DNA of 64,000 nucleotides from Melampsora larici-populina 98AG31. Its lineage: Eukaryota; Basidiomycota; Pucciniomycetes; Pucciniales; Melampsoraceae. The notes below the pieces were generated by a model, which saw only the letters and a list, made by a program, of their open reading frames with translations, ran no database searches and was not told the DNA's origin. Below, in pieces: positions 36,500 to 48,763 of this stretch (its first letter is position 1; every line of letters starts with the position of its first letter). Made by a program: the position numbers and the translations under genes. The DNA lies in contig NW_006768772.1 in NCBI RefSeq assembly GCF_000204055.1, forward strand, positions 663,292 to 727,291. Reading direction: 5' to 3'.

Positions 36500-37237
36500 A
36501 TGATTACCTTTTGGATTTCACTCGTTATTTTGATGGGTTTTCGATCTGTAGTGACAGCTATGCAAATAAGTGAAATACAAGATGGTAAGTCTTGACTTGC
36601 CTGGATTCTTTTCATTTGTTTAAGCTACTTATCATCAATGTGGTGGCATGGTAGAGGGACTCAGAGCTGCTGTTACCACATTTGCTCGGGACATTCTGCT
36701 TAACGAACAGACCATGGGAAGGGATTGCTACAACCAGAGGAACCTTGCGCCAGAAGCTAGAATCTTTCACCCGCATGTTGAGATCATCGAGATAATCGAT
36801 GATAAAAAGGAAAATGTTGAAGTAGAGGGTGAGTTTGATTGAATTGATGAAAAATCTTCAATTGCCCCTTGTGATGTCTCATGGAAGCTGATCTACATAC
36901 TGGTAATTGTTTTAGCCTTCTTGGACGGTATAGAGAACCACAAATACTGGCGCAGCGGGTACAGAATAGGTGAGCCTCAAGGAGATCATCAGAAGCGTGC
37001 CACAAGCATTCAAGCGTTATGTACTATTTGGTGACCATAGATCGAGTTGAACCAGTTGAAGGCTCAAGAATGAAAGTTTCTTGGCCTTTACATCAAGGAG
37101 TTAACCCGGTCATTACCTTTGGACTCATTGGATCAAATTGGAAGATTTTCAAGATGGAATTTGCAAATGTTCGCCCTCCGTCTCGTAAGGACGCGGACGG
37201 CAACAGCATAGACGAATACCCCCCTGACAGCCCCTGA
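36500..37237 (+). CDS. secreted-protein candidate with unclear 3' structure
   Basis: Family not recognised. Exon 1 (36500-36584) starts at an ATG after a C/T-rich leader and encodes a clear signal peptide: MITFWISLVILMGF, then RSVVTA before the likely cleavage. A GTAAGT intron leads in phase to exon 2 (36655-36828), ending at GTGAGT, and then to exon 3 from 36916 (motif HKYWRSGYRI). Beyond 36969 the frame becomes ambiguous. Reading on meets a stop near 37035. A different frame gives a helix-like stretch (SVPQAFKRYVLFGDH). A third, 37019-37237, encodes an open and plausible C-terminus (MKVSWPLHQGVNPVITFGL). A 23-bp GT-AG gap at 36970-36992 would restore phase into the third frame but is too short for a normal intron. 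So there is either an undetected exon or one or two frameshifts. Effector-like by size and signal only. Confidence 0.5.
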
Positions 37238-38047
37238 CAGCCCTCCGCCATCACCAACACTGCCAGAAAATAAAGCAATTTCCCTGCGGAAAAAATTATT
37301 ACAATTGATGCATTAGATAATCAGAAATGCTGATTTAATGCATGTTGGCATTGTCATCCATTTGTTGCTCTGAATGGCAATGTAAGCTTTGTGACTTGTA
37401 AATTACTACTCTTTGTGACTTGTAGTCACTTGTTGATTACTACATGCAGAGCTGCAATCAATAGTACATGCATATCTGGGCATGCACTTGCTTGCTGATG
37501 CTTGCCAAACATGCTCAGCAATGTGCTCAGATGTTCAGCACAGTTGTGAAGTAGCAAATTTGTACAAAAGAAAGATAATATAAGAACATGCTGAGCAAGT
37601 TGACCTGTGTAGAATGTGAAAGATCAGATGTGGGCATATATCGAGCAAATTTACCAATTGAGGAGTTTGAGAAAGACTGATTTTGAAGTGTGAGCAATCC
37701 TGTGGGACTACCAGTATTGCTCTGCTAGTTTATCAACTAGCATATCTCATTACTATTCAAGATTAGATGTGGCCATCATACATCTCTTTATATTTTGAGT
37801 CTATGTCATTTGAAGTTACACTTTGGTGTACAAGCATTAACCCATAATTGGAAATTTTCAAATGTTCTAGACAAACATTACATAAACTTAAATACCTACC
37901 CCCCTTTGAAACTTCAGGACATGACTTATGATCATAAGCTCAGTGGTTTCACAGGGGTGGGTAGGAACTGTGACATACTGAGCATTTACACTGTGAACAT
38001 CATTCAAATTCCCCAAGTTGGAAGAGGAAAATGATTAATAGTACAGT
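37238..38047. other. no recognisable gene
   Basis: AT-rich, with scattered CTACATG motifs like those at 24100. No gene recognised. Confidence 0.45.
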
Positions 38048-38551
38048 TTGTCATAAAAGGATCTAATACTGCACACCTGAGCCATAACACCCACACTACA
38101 TATGTGCAGCAAGCTAAGTAAATAGTTGTCTATCATGTACATACAGGACGCTCAGTTTTTTGCCCACCAGAATAAATAAATCACATGTTATACTACATGT
38201 AGCTTTTTTGACTGTGACAAAATTGTCTCAAAAATTCACTACATATAATTCTTCAGCTGCTCAGGCAATATTGTTGAAGCTATTTCTTAGTAACAGAAAG
38301 GGTGTTACATGCAGTTGAGTTGATGAGATTACACCAAAAAGTTGAGTCAGTGTATGTAGTCAATCTTTTGAATGCTTTTGTCAATCTGAAAAAAGTGACA
38401 GCATGTATTACATATGAATAACTTATTGTGATGAGCAGATAACTGAGCCAAGCTGTATGTACATGATAACCACCTCTTCACTGAGCCTGCTACACATATG
38501 TAGTGTGGGTGTTATGGCTCAGGTGTGGAGTGATAGATCATTTTATGACAA
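38048..38551. mobile_element. ~500-bp MITE with ~60-bp inverted repeats
   Basis: Positions 38048-38107 are inverted at 38493-38551. The inner block starting CACACCTGAGCCATAACACC is perfect over about 35 bp, and the outer part, with ATAAAAGGATCTAATACTG, is imperfect. No ORF of interest; target duplication not resolved. Confidence 0.6.
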
Positions 38552-39528
38552 TCCCTACTCCCAATCATTCTTTCCTGCCCACTTGGGGAAGTTGGATAAT
38601 GTTTGCAGTGTGAGGTCACCAAAGATCACTAACCTAGAGGTGCACCCATGAAGTATGCGGTGGTAACTGGTTACAAATCTATTCAATCTTACCTCAGCAC
38701 TCTCCTTTCATACCTTTAAATCCATCCCACGGTGTTGCCAGATTTTGACAACTCCACAATAAATTTCTGCATTTTTCCACATTCTCACACAAGTTTTGGA
38801 AAGCATTTCATGAAGAAATTGCCATAAATTTTCAAAAGAATTTCTGAAGCTGTGTAGTATCTTCTGCAATTTTTTTTATTCAAAACAACTTCATCAATCA
38901 AGTTGCACTGTGACCATCCTTATATCACAAATATCTGACCAGAATCAATTTGAAAGCACTTTTCCAAAAGCATTTCAAAAAGGCCTTGATATACCCTTTG
39001 ATCAGCAGAGTTGAAAAAGCACCTGTAATAACTTTTGAAAAGCATTAATTAACTTTGAGTCATGAGTTCTGAGGCATTTCCTTAATCTTGATATTGAAAA
39101 GTCAAAACAATGACTTCATAACTTTCTAAAGCATGTCCTTTCACTTTCAATCTAAAGCTTTGGAAGTCTCTCTTCACAAGATGTATTCCCCAAAATAACT
39201 GTTATGTTGTCATCAGTCAAGCTGAAATGCCCACATCAAGTACCACATAAAGCAAATCCTTGAACTCTTTTTAAAAGCAAATTGCAAAAAGCACTCTACT
39301 CTTTGGAGATCAAATTTTAAATAGTGTTTGCAGCAACTCCTGAAAAGCATTCCTGTCAACATTCAATCACATATTTTGGAACCTTTCACAAATTTCAGAA
39401 ATCAAATAACCTACTATTTGGACATCACATTTCAAAATGCATCTGCACAAACTCTGGAAAAGCTTTGTTTTTGACTTTCAATCACATGCTATCAAACCTA
39501 GATTTAAACACTGTGCCTGTGGAGAACA
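38552..39528. other. no recognisable gene
   Basis: AT-rich with recurrent AAAAGCA/AAAGCATT words at irregular spacing, perhaps an ancient degenerate repeat. No gene recognised. Confidence 0.4.
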
Positions 39529-39609
39529 CCCTGGACGTTGGGGGCCCTCAGGAGTACAAAGGTTTGAAAGGCAAGGCTTTGTACTTGTTAGAGCCCCCAA
39601 TGTCTGGGG
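39529..39609. repeat. imperfect hairpin
   Basis: ACGTTGGGGGCCCTCAGGAG with GTACAAAG, then a 14-nt loop, then GCTTTGTAC with the matching GAGCCCCCAATGT. Probably a small foldback element. Confidence 0.45.
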
Positions 39610-39810
39610 CAGCCCACATGGGCACTGTGAAATGCCCTCTTGTCAAAAGCAATTGTGGACATACTTGAAAAGGATTCCCTTTTATCAGACCCAAATTTTC
39701 ATTCAACATATCTTTTGCTCAACATGCCTTTTCTAATTAAGCAACACCGTGAGCATTGAAGACCACACAAATTCTATGCTAAAAGAAATATAACCTTGTC
39801 ACATTCATCA

Positions 39811-39967
39811 GTGGTACACAAACCTGAACACCCAACCTAAAACCCCATGGACAAAACCCATGACAACCCAAAAACAATTGGGTAGTGGACAGACCCCCAA
39901 AAACAATTGGGTTGTAATGGGTTTTGTCCATGGGTTTTTAGGTTGGGTGTTCAGGTTTGTGAACCAC
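39811..39967. mobile_element. 157-bp near-perfect foldback
   Basis: The left arm starts GTGGTACACAAACCTGAACA and continues CCCAACCTAAAACCCCATGG. The right arm is its near-perfect inverse, ending GTTCAGGTTTGTGAACCAC. A short spacer repeats CAAAAACAATTGGGT twice. Arms of about 60 bp suggest a MITE; it could form a stable RNA hairpin if transcribed. Confidence 0.7.
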
Positions 39968-40740
39968 TATTATATGTTGTTATACATGTTTGAAACAGTT
40001 TGCATACTTTTGACTTCTGTTAACCTTCTCTGCAAAAGGCAAATAATTATTTTGATTGGAAACTATATACATATCAGGAATCAATACCTCAACACCGTCT
40101 AAACACCACTTTGGTTCTGAAATATTATCTCTTTGAAGTTTGACTTACACACTCAAATTTTTGTCCTCTGTCTAAATTCAAGCACCCTTGGCATTTATGT
40201 TGATTTGAGCAATGTACAAGTTGTGATCTCCTCATCTCTTTTACAACTTTTATAGCCAAAGTTATCAAACACTCTTGAACAAATCACTGTACCTGTTATC
40301 TTGCTTAAAAGTCAAGTTCACTTGTTTTGTTAGATCATGAACAATAGGCTGAGTTGTTATCATTAAATAATGCATTGATCCACGCTGTCAAGACTCATTT
40401 AAACTCTGTAACCCAGTTGTAAATTTGCCATTTGGATCCAATTTGTATTGTAGCACATCTTCCCAGAGCTCTTCATCATGGAAACAAGCTCCTTGAGAGC
40501 ATTGATTCTCACAAAGGAGATAAGAAAAGGGCATTTGGAGCCATACTGGCACCAATCATTTGAGAAAACATAAGAAACACTATTGACATCACAATAGAGA
40601 TAATAGAGATGAAAGTACAACTTCAAGTTTGGAGAGAAAGTTTAGTAAAAAGTCCAATCAATCTGCCATGAAACCATTGTACACAATTGGTCTTGAAATC
40701 ACTTCATAGATGCTGATTCAATAATCTCTCCTCTGTTGAG
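39968..40740. other. no recognisable gene
   Basis: AT-rich, short ORFs only. Confidence 0.5.
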
Positions 40741-41691
40741 TAACGGTACTCAAAGTAACTAGGTGGTTTCTGCCTAGTTGGGAAACCTAAGGAAACTTAC
40801 TTCCAAAAAGTAAGCGCCACCCGGAAAAAGTAGGCGAGCACTCTTTGTACCGCCGTGCCGGCTGCCTAATCTCAAGCTCATCATGTCCATCGGATCAACC
40901 ACCACCACCATCCTATTCTGAAGTTCAAACCCTTGGTCTCCCTTTATCATTCACAAACTGATCTACGTGTTCAACTACTTCAATCAACTCACCTACTCAT
41001 TCTAAAGATTCAATTCAACAAATTCTACTTATCATCTCATTCTAGCTTTGCATCCCGTTCGATTCCAATCTTTTCATTTGATAAACTCAATCAAGTCCTT
41101 ACCCTAGATTTTCAACTGATGCAAATTGATTCTAACTTGTGAGAGTTGTGACATACAATCGATTGTTCAAAAGCTTTAACCCCGTGCGAGTTGTGAAAAT
41201 TGATTATTTTAAAAACAATCAATGGGTTAAAGGGATCTGTTGTGAATGTGGCGCGTTTCCTTTTCTAGGCGTCTCTGAAATAAAAATTGAACAAAAGCCT
41301 GAGTTGAGAGTGCTCAGTGCAAATCTTGTAGAAAGTGAGAGTTGGAACGATCAATTGTTTCAAAAAACAATTGATCGTTCTCAAATCAAAAGTTGACATG
41401 ATTTAGAGGTGAAGGTAGGCGTGTAAGCCTACATAAGTTAGAGGAGGTTGGAGGTTGTGAGGTGGACTACATGACAGATAGGACCTTTCTGGATGCTTGA
41501 TCCAGGTCTACCAACGGTTCTTGCCGAGGGCCGATTCGAAGAGGCCAAAGCTATGTTTAGAGTAGAGAAAGGGTCCTCAAAGCTACCCAGTCGCGCCAAG
41601 CATACTTAGAAAGAAAATCACCGCCAAAAAAAAAAGTAGGTTCTAGGTTTCAAAGTAGTCAGAAACCACCTAGTTACTTTGAGTACCGTTA
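40741..41691. mobile_element. 951-bp MITE with TA-flanked 30-bp TIRs
   Basis: The left end TAACGGTACTCAAAGTAACT (continuing AGGTGGTTTCTG) is exactly inverted at the right end, finishing GAGTACCGTTA at 41691. If the TIR starts ACGG, TA flanks both sides, as in Tc1/mariner-type insertions. The interior carries a perfect 16-bp hairpin at 41345-41380 (arm GAACGATCAATTGTTT, loop CAAA). The interior ORFs (40933-41142 and 41139-41396) have no recognised domain. Confidence 0.75.
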
Positions 41692-44587
41692 GTGTAAACA
41701 AACCAAGAATCTTCAATCTACTCCTATTGCCTAGAAAAGGTAGACCCATTCCAAACAAGATCCATAGTTGTTTTGTACACTGCGGTTCAAAAGATTCGTA
41801 ATCTTTATGTGATTTCACCATCCTGTTCCAATGATGTTGTTTTCATATGTTGATGACATGCCCAGTAAAAACATGATGTAAACATATGTGGTTGCGTTGC
41901 AAACTTGTTATTCTGATCTTTGTTCAACACTCATCCTACATAATCGTGATGTAATCAGCAGGCATGCTGAAGGTATCAACAATAAAAGTCACACATACTT
42001 ACGACATATCGCTGATATAATCTTCTTGGTTACATTTATGAAATGCAATACACACATCGTCCAAACATGGATTCTGGAACATGAATCCAACCCAGATCTT
42101 GATCGGTTTGATTTTGATTTGATTTTAATTGTCATTTTATTGTATCGGTATTGGTATCTCGATTTTGATTTCTGATTTCCTCTGTTGGCATCATTTGGTT
42201 TCCTTTTGGTCACAATACTTTGCTTACTGGGGCAACACAGTGACATGAGACGCTGGATACGTTCCGGATGTACCGTACAAATAAGAAAAACAACAATGTT
42301 TGTGCAACAAAAAGACTTTTAATGTAAAGAAGTAATTGTAGGTAGCCATAGAAGAAAATCCCAATGATATATAACAAAAAAAAAGGAAATGATGAGCCAA
42401 TCCCCATTCAGTCAATATCTATCAGTACGGTACATCTTCTTGCCACTAGTTTTTGCCAGGGAGAAATATATTATTGTTTGGGGGTTGGACTTTGAGAAAC
42501 TCAAGGATGAACTGAGAGGCCAATTGAGAGCAACAAAATTCGATGCAAAGGATATCCAGTCAATCCTTCGGGTTCCATACAAGGACATCCAATGAGCAGA
42601 AAAAATCACCATGGACTAGTGATGACCAGGAGAGATCAAAATGGGTTAGCAACTCTAGAATAACGGCTGGACAGACAGATACAAAGCGAGATGAAGGCAT
42701 AAAGCAGCTATACTTCACTTACCAAGAATATCATATCACGATCGGTATGCAAGGTCGACAGATGTTCATCGGACCGACAATCTTCGCGGCGGTGAAATTG
42801 AGTTACCTGAAGTCACGCAAAAGCAGAAACACTCAGTTCATCTAGTACATGTTGCACAGAAAGATGTGTCGTACTATACCCACCAAGCCTTTCAAGTTGG
42901 GAACTGATTGGTCTTTGGTTGTATGGCCTAACTCAGGTCCGTATCAATAAGAAGAGTGATATATGAGGTCGCGCGAAGGTGGAAGGCGGGGGTCATTGAT
43001 CAAAACCAAATCAAATCCAAGCAGCCACCGAGACTGATGAACGAAATTGGATAAGAAGGGAAACGAGGGAATGGATATGATAGTAGTATAGAGAAAAGAA
43101 AGTAAAACAAACAAGAGATAATAAAAAAACAAGTCAAAGAGCGGAACAATGTGAAAAGTGATCTGAGACTTGTTGTCAAAAGGGAAATGACTTGATTTGA
43201 GTGAAGGTTTTCATGACTTGGTTTTCCAAAAGTCGAACCTCGGGTCTCGTGGGCTTGCTTGCGACAGAGCTTTGGTATCAGAAGCTCATGAACAATCTAC
43301 ATCACTGAGCGGTCCAAGATGAAAATTATATGTGAAGTACCTGGTGAAATCATAACGGGCACATTCAGTTTATGTTGTGGTCAATTTATGTTCTGATGAG
43401 GTATCAAGATACCTCGAGAATTTGTGTTTTCAAATTATGACCCAAGTACATCAGCTCTACATATATTTTACAAAAATTCAAAATCCACATCACAATTACA
43501 AAACAGATTTGTCACTGGTAGGTAAAGTCCCATGTTTCTCAAATGTGATTACTGGGGGTGTTTTGAACACATATTTGCCCTTAAAGTTTGCACCGTAGTG
43601 TAGGTTCAATAACCAATGAATTTGATGCCATGTGGTACAAATTGAGAAATTGAGCTGGTAATGAGCTTCATATGATGCTCTGGTTGAGGTTGGATCAGTC
43701 AATACATTGAACATGATGAGTTGGTTTGGTTATGCCAACATACATATGTAATGGTATCAGTCCAACTGTTGCAGGCATGCCCACATCATCATGGTCTCTA
43801 GTGTTCTTCAAACCTTTCAACCCCAACCAGTGACATCCCAAAAAAAAACAATCAAAAGCACCCTCAACTTTGAATTAGTCCAATGGTACAAGTTCAACTT
43901 TATACCATGAGCTTGCCAAGACTCAAGTCATGGTGACTTGATTCACAAAGGAGACAAAAAGATAAAATATACTCAAAGTGCTATTGTAAAGACTCAAGAC
44001 CCTTACTGTCCGGCAATACCCCTTCTACACAAAATGTTGATCAAAAGGGGTAGGCAAGTAAAACAATAATCAGCAGCAACCAGGTCAGTTTTTAATTAGA
44101 TGGTAAAAAGTGGCAGAAAACATTTTTTCTACTGGGAAGGGGGTTTCAACCACAGCATGTTAATAGTGCCTCTCACATGGGAATCATATATTTTTGAGAA
44201 AGTTGAACATCAATTGGTGGAAGCCTTCTCCCAGTCAAGACTATAAAGCCAGCTTGACCAAGTGAAAATGAATCTAATTGATCTATGCTGTGTTGCACGA
44301 TTGCACCAAGGACTCGAAAAAGCCTATAAGTGACTCTCTTCTGGTTTTATAGAAGAATGCATCAATTATCCTTGATAGTGCAGAAAAAAGGCAATCAGAT
44401 ACACAGCTTGGTGACTTGTAAAACGTATCCTGGTGATCCCTTCTAAAATCAGGCCCAAAGCTTGGTTATATCGGAGACCTGAAAAGGAACTTGATGCCAA
44501 TTTTTGTATTCAATGTAAGATGCATCAAGTACAAATTTCAACTACTTCTCCCAACCCAGTAAACCAAATTCAGTGAGATTAGTCTTA
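41692..44587. other. no recognisable gene
   Basis: Short domain-free ORFs only, including overlapping plus-strand frames at 42389-42845. No consistent splice chain was found. The right part holds the 3' flank of the uS13m gene. Confidence 0.4.
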
Positions 44588-44652
44588 TTACATATCCCAC
44601 CTTGCTTCATTTGCCTTCTGTAGCCATCGTATTGAATACTGAAAAGTTGTGG

Positions 44653-45388
44653 TTAAAAGCGGAGAGCTAAATCGTAGTAGAGAAATGAAAAGATACGAGT
44701 CAGAAGAATCACTGTGGTATACCAAGTCAGAAGAAAGACCCACCTGAAATTTCTTGGCGGAAGATCAAGTAGAGGTGAAGATTGAGAAGTGTACGTAGAA
44801 TAAGCCTTTCGATCCACTCTATTTAATTTTTTAGCAGTTTTAGCATTGGTATGAGTACGTTGACCATTCACAGGAAATCCTAATGCATGTCTTTTTCCTC
44901 TATACGATCCAACGGCTCGATGATGAGCTATATTCGCTCGAACTTCTCTTCTTAAATCACTTTCGATTATTAACCTTTGAAGTGGATCTGCTTCTAATGA
45001 AAGTGTTTTTGGTTTTGGTGGATCAGAAAGTTTGAAATCTAGGATTGATGGTGGTTGGATTCCTTCGAGTGGTGAAAGTGGATAGTTGGGTGGTGGTGAG
45101 GTTGGTGGTGAGGAAAGTAGGGCCGATAATCTTGAGATTTGGTGTTCTGACATATCACCGACTGTTAGTTTCGGATGGAATTGAAGCCGATTACATATCA
45201 ATTTGGCTGTGTAATGTCCGATGCCAACATACTGTAGTAGAGCGAACTTGAGAATAGAATGAAAGCAAGCTTGTCAGAATCGATCATCAATGAGAATCAT
45301 GTTGAAAGGCGGATAGAAAGTTGATCTGGAATGAAGGACTTACTTGGACGAGTTTACGCTCTGGTAAGTTGACACCGAGTACAAACAT
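44653..45388 (-). CDS. SWS2: mitochondrial small-subunit ribosomal protein uS13m
   Basis: Part of the mitoribosomal small-subunit head, contacting the 50S side and tRNA. Exon 1 (45388-45344) encodes [15 protein letters not shown] and ends at GTAAGT. Exon 2 begins at 45246 with [15 protein letters not shown], the typical S13 helix-turn. Motifs follow: [20 protein letters not shown] and, near the C-terminus, [20 protein letters not shown] and the signature [17 protein letters not shown], so the identification is firm. Odd: a Pro/Ser-rich insert of about 50 residues separates the two S13 halves ([15 protein letters not shown]). The end is uncertain. Without splicing the frame runs to 44653; a GTGGGT donor at 44743 could lead to an exon near 44638 in a different frame. 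The gene is divergent from LTP1. Confidence 0.88.
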
Positions 45389-45729
45389 TAGGGTTCGGTG
45401 ATGATAGGTTGGTCAAATCGGCTTTAAATGAACCTCTGCTTCGTTTGAGTAGGATGATAGTTGATCAAGAAATCGTGAAGTTATTGTACTTGCAGGTTGA
45501 GCAGTGAGGATGCGATCAATTGAAATTCCAATGGAAACTTGAGTTCAGGTCTAGGTTTAATTTCGAAATTTCTTCCAAAATCCAGGAGTTTTGTGCATGT
45601 ATGCGCGGATTGAGAGCGGTTCAGAGCAGCTCAGCACTAAATCTAACGTTTGACGATAAGTTATCAATCTCATTAACGCAAAGAGCCCATCATCTCATAC
45701 CACATCCATTGAGCGATAACTCCGAAATC
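45389..45729. promoter_or_regulatory. bidirectional promoter region of uS13m and LTP1
   Basis: The start codons of uS13m (minus) and LTP1 (plus) are 341 bp apart, so both core promoters and 5' UTRs must lie here. No clear TATA box was picked out. Confidence 0.5.
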
Positions 45730-46771
45730 ATGGCCACTAATAATCCGGAAAAGACTTATAAAATTTTATTTGTTTGCCTCGGTAAGAACTTCTTTCGATT
45801 ACCGCATACACGCATGATCAGGAAGTGCATTCGATGCTGACTAGTTTGATTGAATCAGGTAACATTTGTCGATCACCAATGGCACAAGCAGTTTTTGCTG
45901 ATCTGGTAGAGATAAACGGATTGTCTTCTCACTTTCCACGGATCGAGAGTGCTGGTACAACAAAGTACATTGATCCGATTTAGTTCTTCGATGGAGTCGT
46001 TGAAAAACTAAATGATGGGATAATCTTTTCGTCTGATTAGTATGCATGTTGGTGAAGCTCCGGATGATAGGTTGATCCTTTTTTAAATAAATCTATCCAA
46101 ATAAATGCACTTCTTCACTAAAACTGATTTTGAAATTTTATGATTGTTTATAAATTACTATGAATTTTTATTATGGCACTTCCCATGTATCCGATCGGTG
46201 ATCTTAGAACTGTAGCCATATGTCGAAAGAAAGGAGTACCGATCTCTTCACGTGCACAACACCTCAAAACCCAAGACTTCTATGATTATGATTATATTTT
46301 AGGAATGGATGAACATAATTTAAGAAACATTAGATTTATTATGCCATCAGATGCTAAAGCAAAAGGTATGAATTTACACCTTGAAATTATCTTTCCACTG
46401 ATTTTCTTCCCTTCTTGATGCTGATGGTTGTTCCTATTCATTCGTAGTCCACCTGTTTGGAGGATTCTGTAATGGAGAAGTCATTGATGATCCATGTAAA
46501 TTCTCATCCTCAATATACATACATAATTGAACACTTTACATTGACATTGGTTGTTCTTATATGTTGAATAGATTATGGCGGGAAGGTAATAAAATAGCAA
46601 TCCTACTTGCTCGAATTTAAACAAACTTCATTTGACTTTCGTACTTTTTTCGAAAATTTAATTATTCAGGAAGGATTCGAACTAGTATATCATCAATGTA
46701 AAAACTACTCCATGGCGCTTTTAAAATCTCTAGGTTACAATGAAGTGACCCCACGAAAAGACCGATTTTGA
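45730..46771 (+). CDS. LTP1: low-molecular-weight protein tyrosine phosphatase
   Basis: Cytosolic phosphatase of the LMW-PTP (arsenate-reductase fold) family, removing phosphate from phosphotyrosine through a cysteine intermediate. Seven exons join in phase: 45730-45781, 45859-45964, 46041-46070, 46208-46365, 46448-46495, 46572-46585 and 46670-46771, giving 169 residues (family about 155-165). The P-loop VCLGNICRS has Cys16 and Arg22. ESAGT and HVGEAPDDR follow, then KKGVPISSRAQHL, YILGMDEHNLRN and the general-acid loop DDPYYGG with Asp130. EGFELVYHQC is the conserved end helix. All introns are short and GT-AG. Exon 6 is only 14 nt and encodes the YYGGK segment. Close relatives are yeast Ltp1 and fission-yeast Stp1. 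Catalytic residues are intact, so the enzyme is probably active. Confidence 0.94.
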
Positions 46772-48394
46772 TAACATTATTCATCTGAATATAGTGTAAG
46801 GTGCTCTGATCGGTTATTCATTCTTTTCCTCTATACTGATATTGAGCTTATTTTTTTAAAACTTTGTTATTTAGATTTCAGAAATGATGAGAAAGGAAGA
46901 AAGAAAGAAATCTCGTCAATATGTATTTGTCTTGAAGTATTTTATTTGTAAAGACTATCAATTCTACAAGTGTCTTCGAACTCCCCAAAAGCAATAAATA
47001 AATCACATATGCCTCGGAAATTGTCACAAGTACAGTCGACCTGTTCTCTTCCATACCAAAATATGCACATGCGTAAGCAATGTGTACCACCAACTTAAGG
47101 AAGTCCCCCATCCTGGTGAGGCCATGTCACAAGGTATAGATTCGGGGGATTTTGTGAAATCTCTCTCTTATGGTGTATCAATGTCACAATTTTCATCAAA
47201 AAGATCTGGTATATATGGTAAATGACGGTGATAACAAGGGTTCTGGTTAGGGATGAGTTGGTGGCCTGCTTGAGAGATTTGGTATGTGCGGTTGAATACA
47301 CTTCATGGATCCAGATTACGCATGCGAGGCCCTTGCAACCTTGTGCTTTAGACCCATTATTGTGTCAAAAATAATCAGAGACTGGCAGTGGTGTTGGAAA
47401 GGTTCCTTGTGGTTTGGCTGAGCTTCAAGTGCTTGACACCTTCTGTATTTGAATGGCCCTTGAAGGCCTTCCAACAACAAAACCTTCACTAGGGGCTGCA
47501 CAGCATCATTCTTCCTTCTGGAATTATTATGGATGTTCACCCTGTTTTTCCGAGTTACACCATGGCTCAATTGACATCTGTTTCTCCAATACTCTACTTG
47601 CCAACAACAACCAAGGAATGATTCCACCAGTCATGTGCAACATGCTGGGCTTGGTTCATCTTGAACTGTTGATTGAGTGCTACTATGATGAATTGGCAAA
47701 GTTGAAATCACAGCCCAGCAACAGGGAAATTTCCAACTCAACAATCAAATACAAGTCTTTGTGCTCCAAGAAGTTGTAAATACAAATCAAGCATATCTAT
47801 AGATCCAGGCCTGAAAACCTGAAATACAATGATATAAATGCAGATCTGGCATCTATGTGTGCTCCATCAGTCTATCTTTTCCCAATGCGTGCCAACAAAA
47901 AGGGGTTTTTGGGGGTCAAAAGAGGAGCAACTACTGTGATTTTTCTCAGTGGATGAAAACAAACAACACATCATCCAAACAAATGTGTCTATCGCTCTCA
48001 TATACATATAACACTCCAAATAAGTTTAAACATTTTTCACCTCATAATCAATGATGTACATATTGAAGCCATGGAAGCAGTTTGCAGTGTTGAATGGAAA
48101 TATTCTTATGTAGGGTTGACAAGACTTAGTTGCAAAAAGACATTCTCAAATCAAAGAATGTATCAAAAGATATCACGTTCAAGTTTCAAGATGAACTTGA
48201 AGATATGTGTGCACATATTCACTTTGATTTCTTGAGACCAATTCTTAATGAGAGAACACAATACATATATATATAGATGAACAGACTCTAAGTTTGACAT
48301 AAACTGTAGACACTACACGAACTTACAAGCCATCAATATTGCTTGAAAAAGAGAAGCTCAAGGTTCAGGCCTTGAAGCAAGATGAGATCTTTGC
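46772..48394. other. no recognisable gene
   Basis: 3' flank of LTP1 and AT-rich sequence with short ORFs. AAT at 48395-48397 is the left target duplication of the following element. Confidence 0.45.
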
Positions 48395-48452
48395 AATAGG
48401 GCGGTTCAAGATGAGAAACGCTAACACCCTGCACGCCAGTTGGCAATCAAGG

Positions 48453-48479
48453 ATTTTAAGGACGCCCAGTCCTTAAAAT
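48453..48479. repeat. left subterminal hairpin of the Harbinger element
   Basis: Perfect 11-bp arms ATTTTAAGGAC and GTCCTTAAAAT around a GCCCA loop, about 55 bp inside the left terminus. Confidence 0.7.
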
Positions 48480-48763
48480 TTGGGTTTGCAAAGTGGCGAA
48501 CACCTCTAATTTAAGTTTTACGTCTTGGTAAAATCAGGTTCAACGTTCCGAAAACCGCCATGGCCCTTTTTTTTTATCTAAAACATTTTCCGTTTTTTTC
48601 TTCTTGTGATTTTTTTTTCGTTTTTTTTCACCGATCTCTTTGATCTCATTGATCTCTTTATTAGGAGGCCGAGGTGGAAGAACCTAACATCCATACAGTC
48701 ATCCATACCTCTTTTCATCTTCTTGATTTGCTTATTTCCTCACGACTCGCCTTTTCTTCCTGC

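Noticed and set aside
43211..43300. A possible tRNA T-arm on the minus strand (GGTTCGA next to GAGACCCGA)
   Set aside because: No matching acceptor, D or anticodon arms could be folded around it.
44588..44638. Third exon for uS13m giving an end IRWLQKANEARWDM
   Set aside because: The frame does not match: exon 2 ends with two leftover bases, so this reading would need a different donor.
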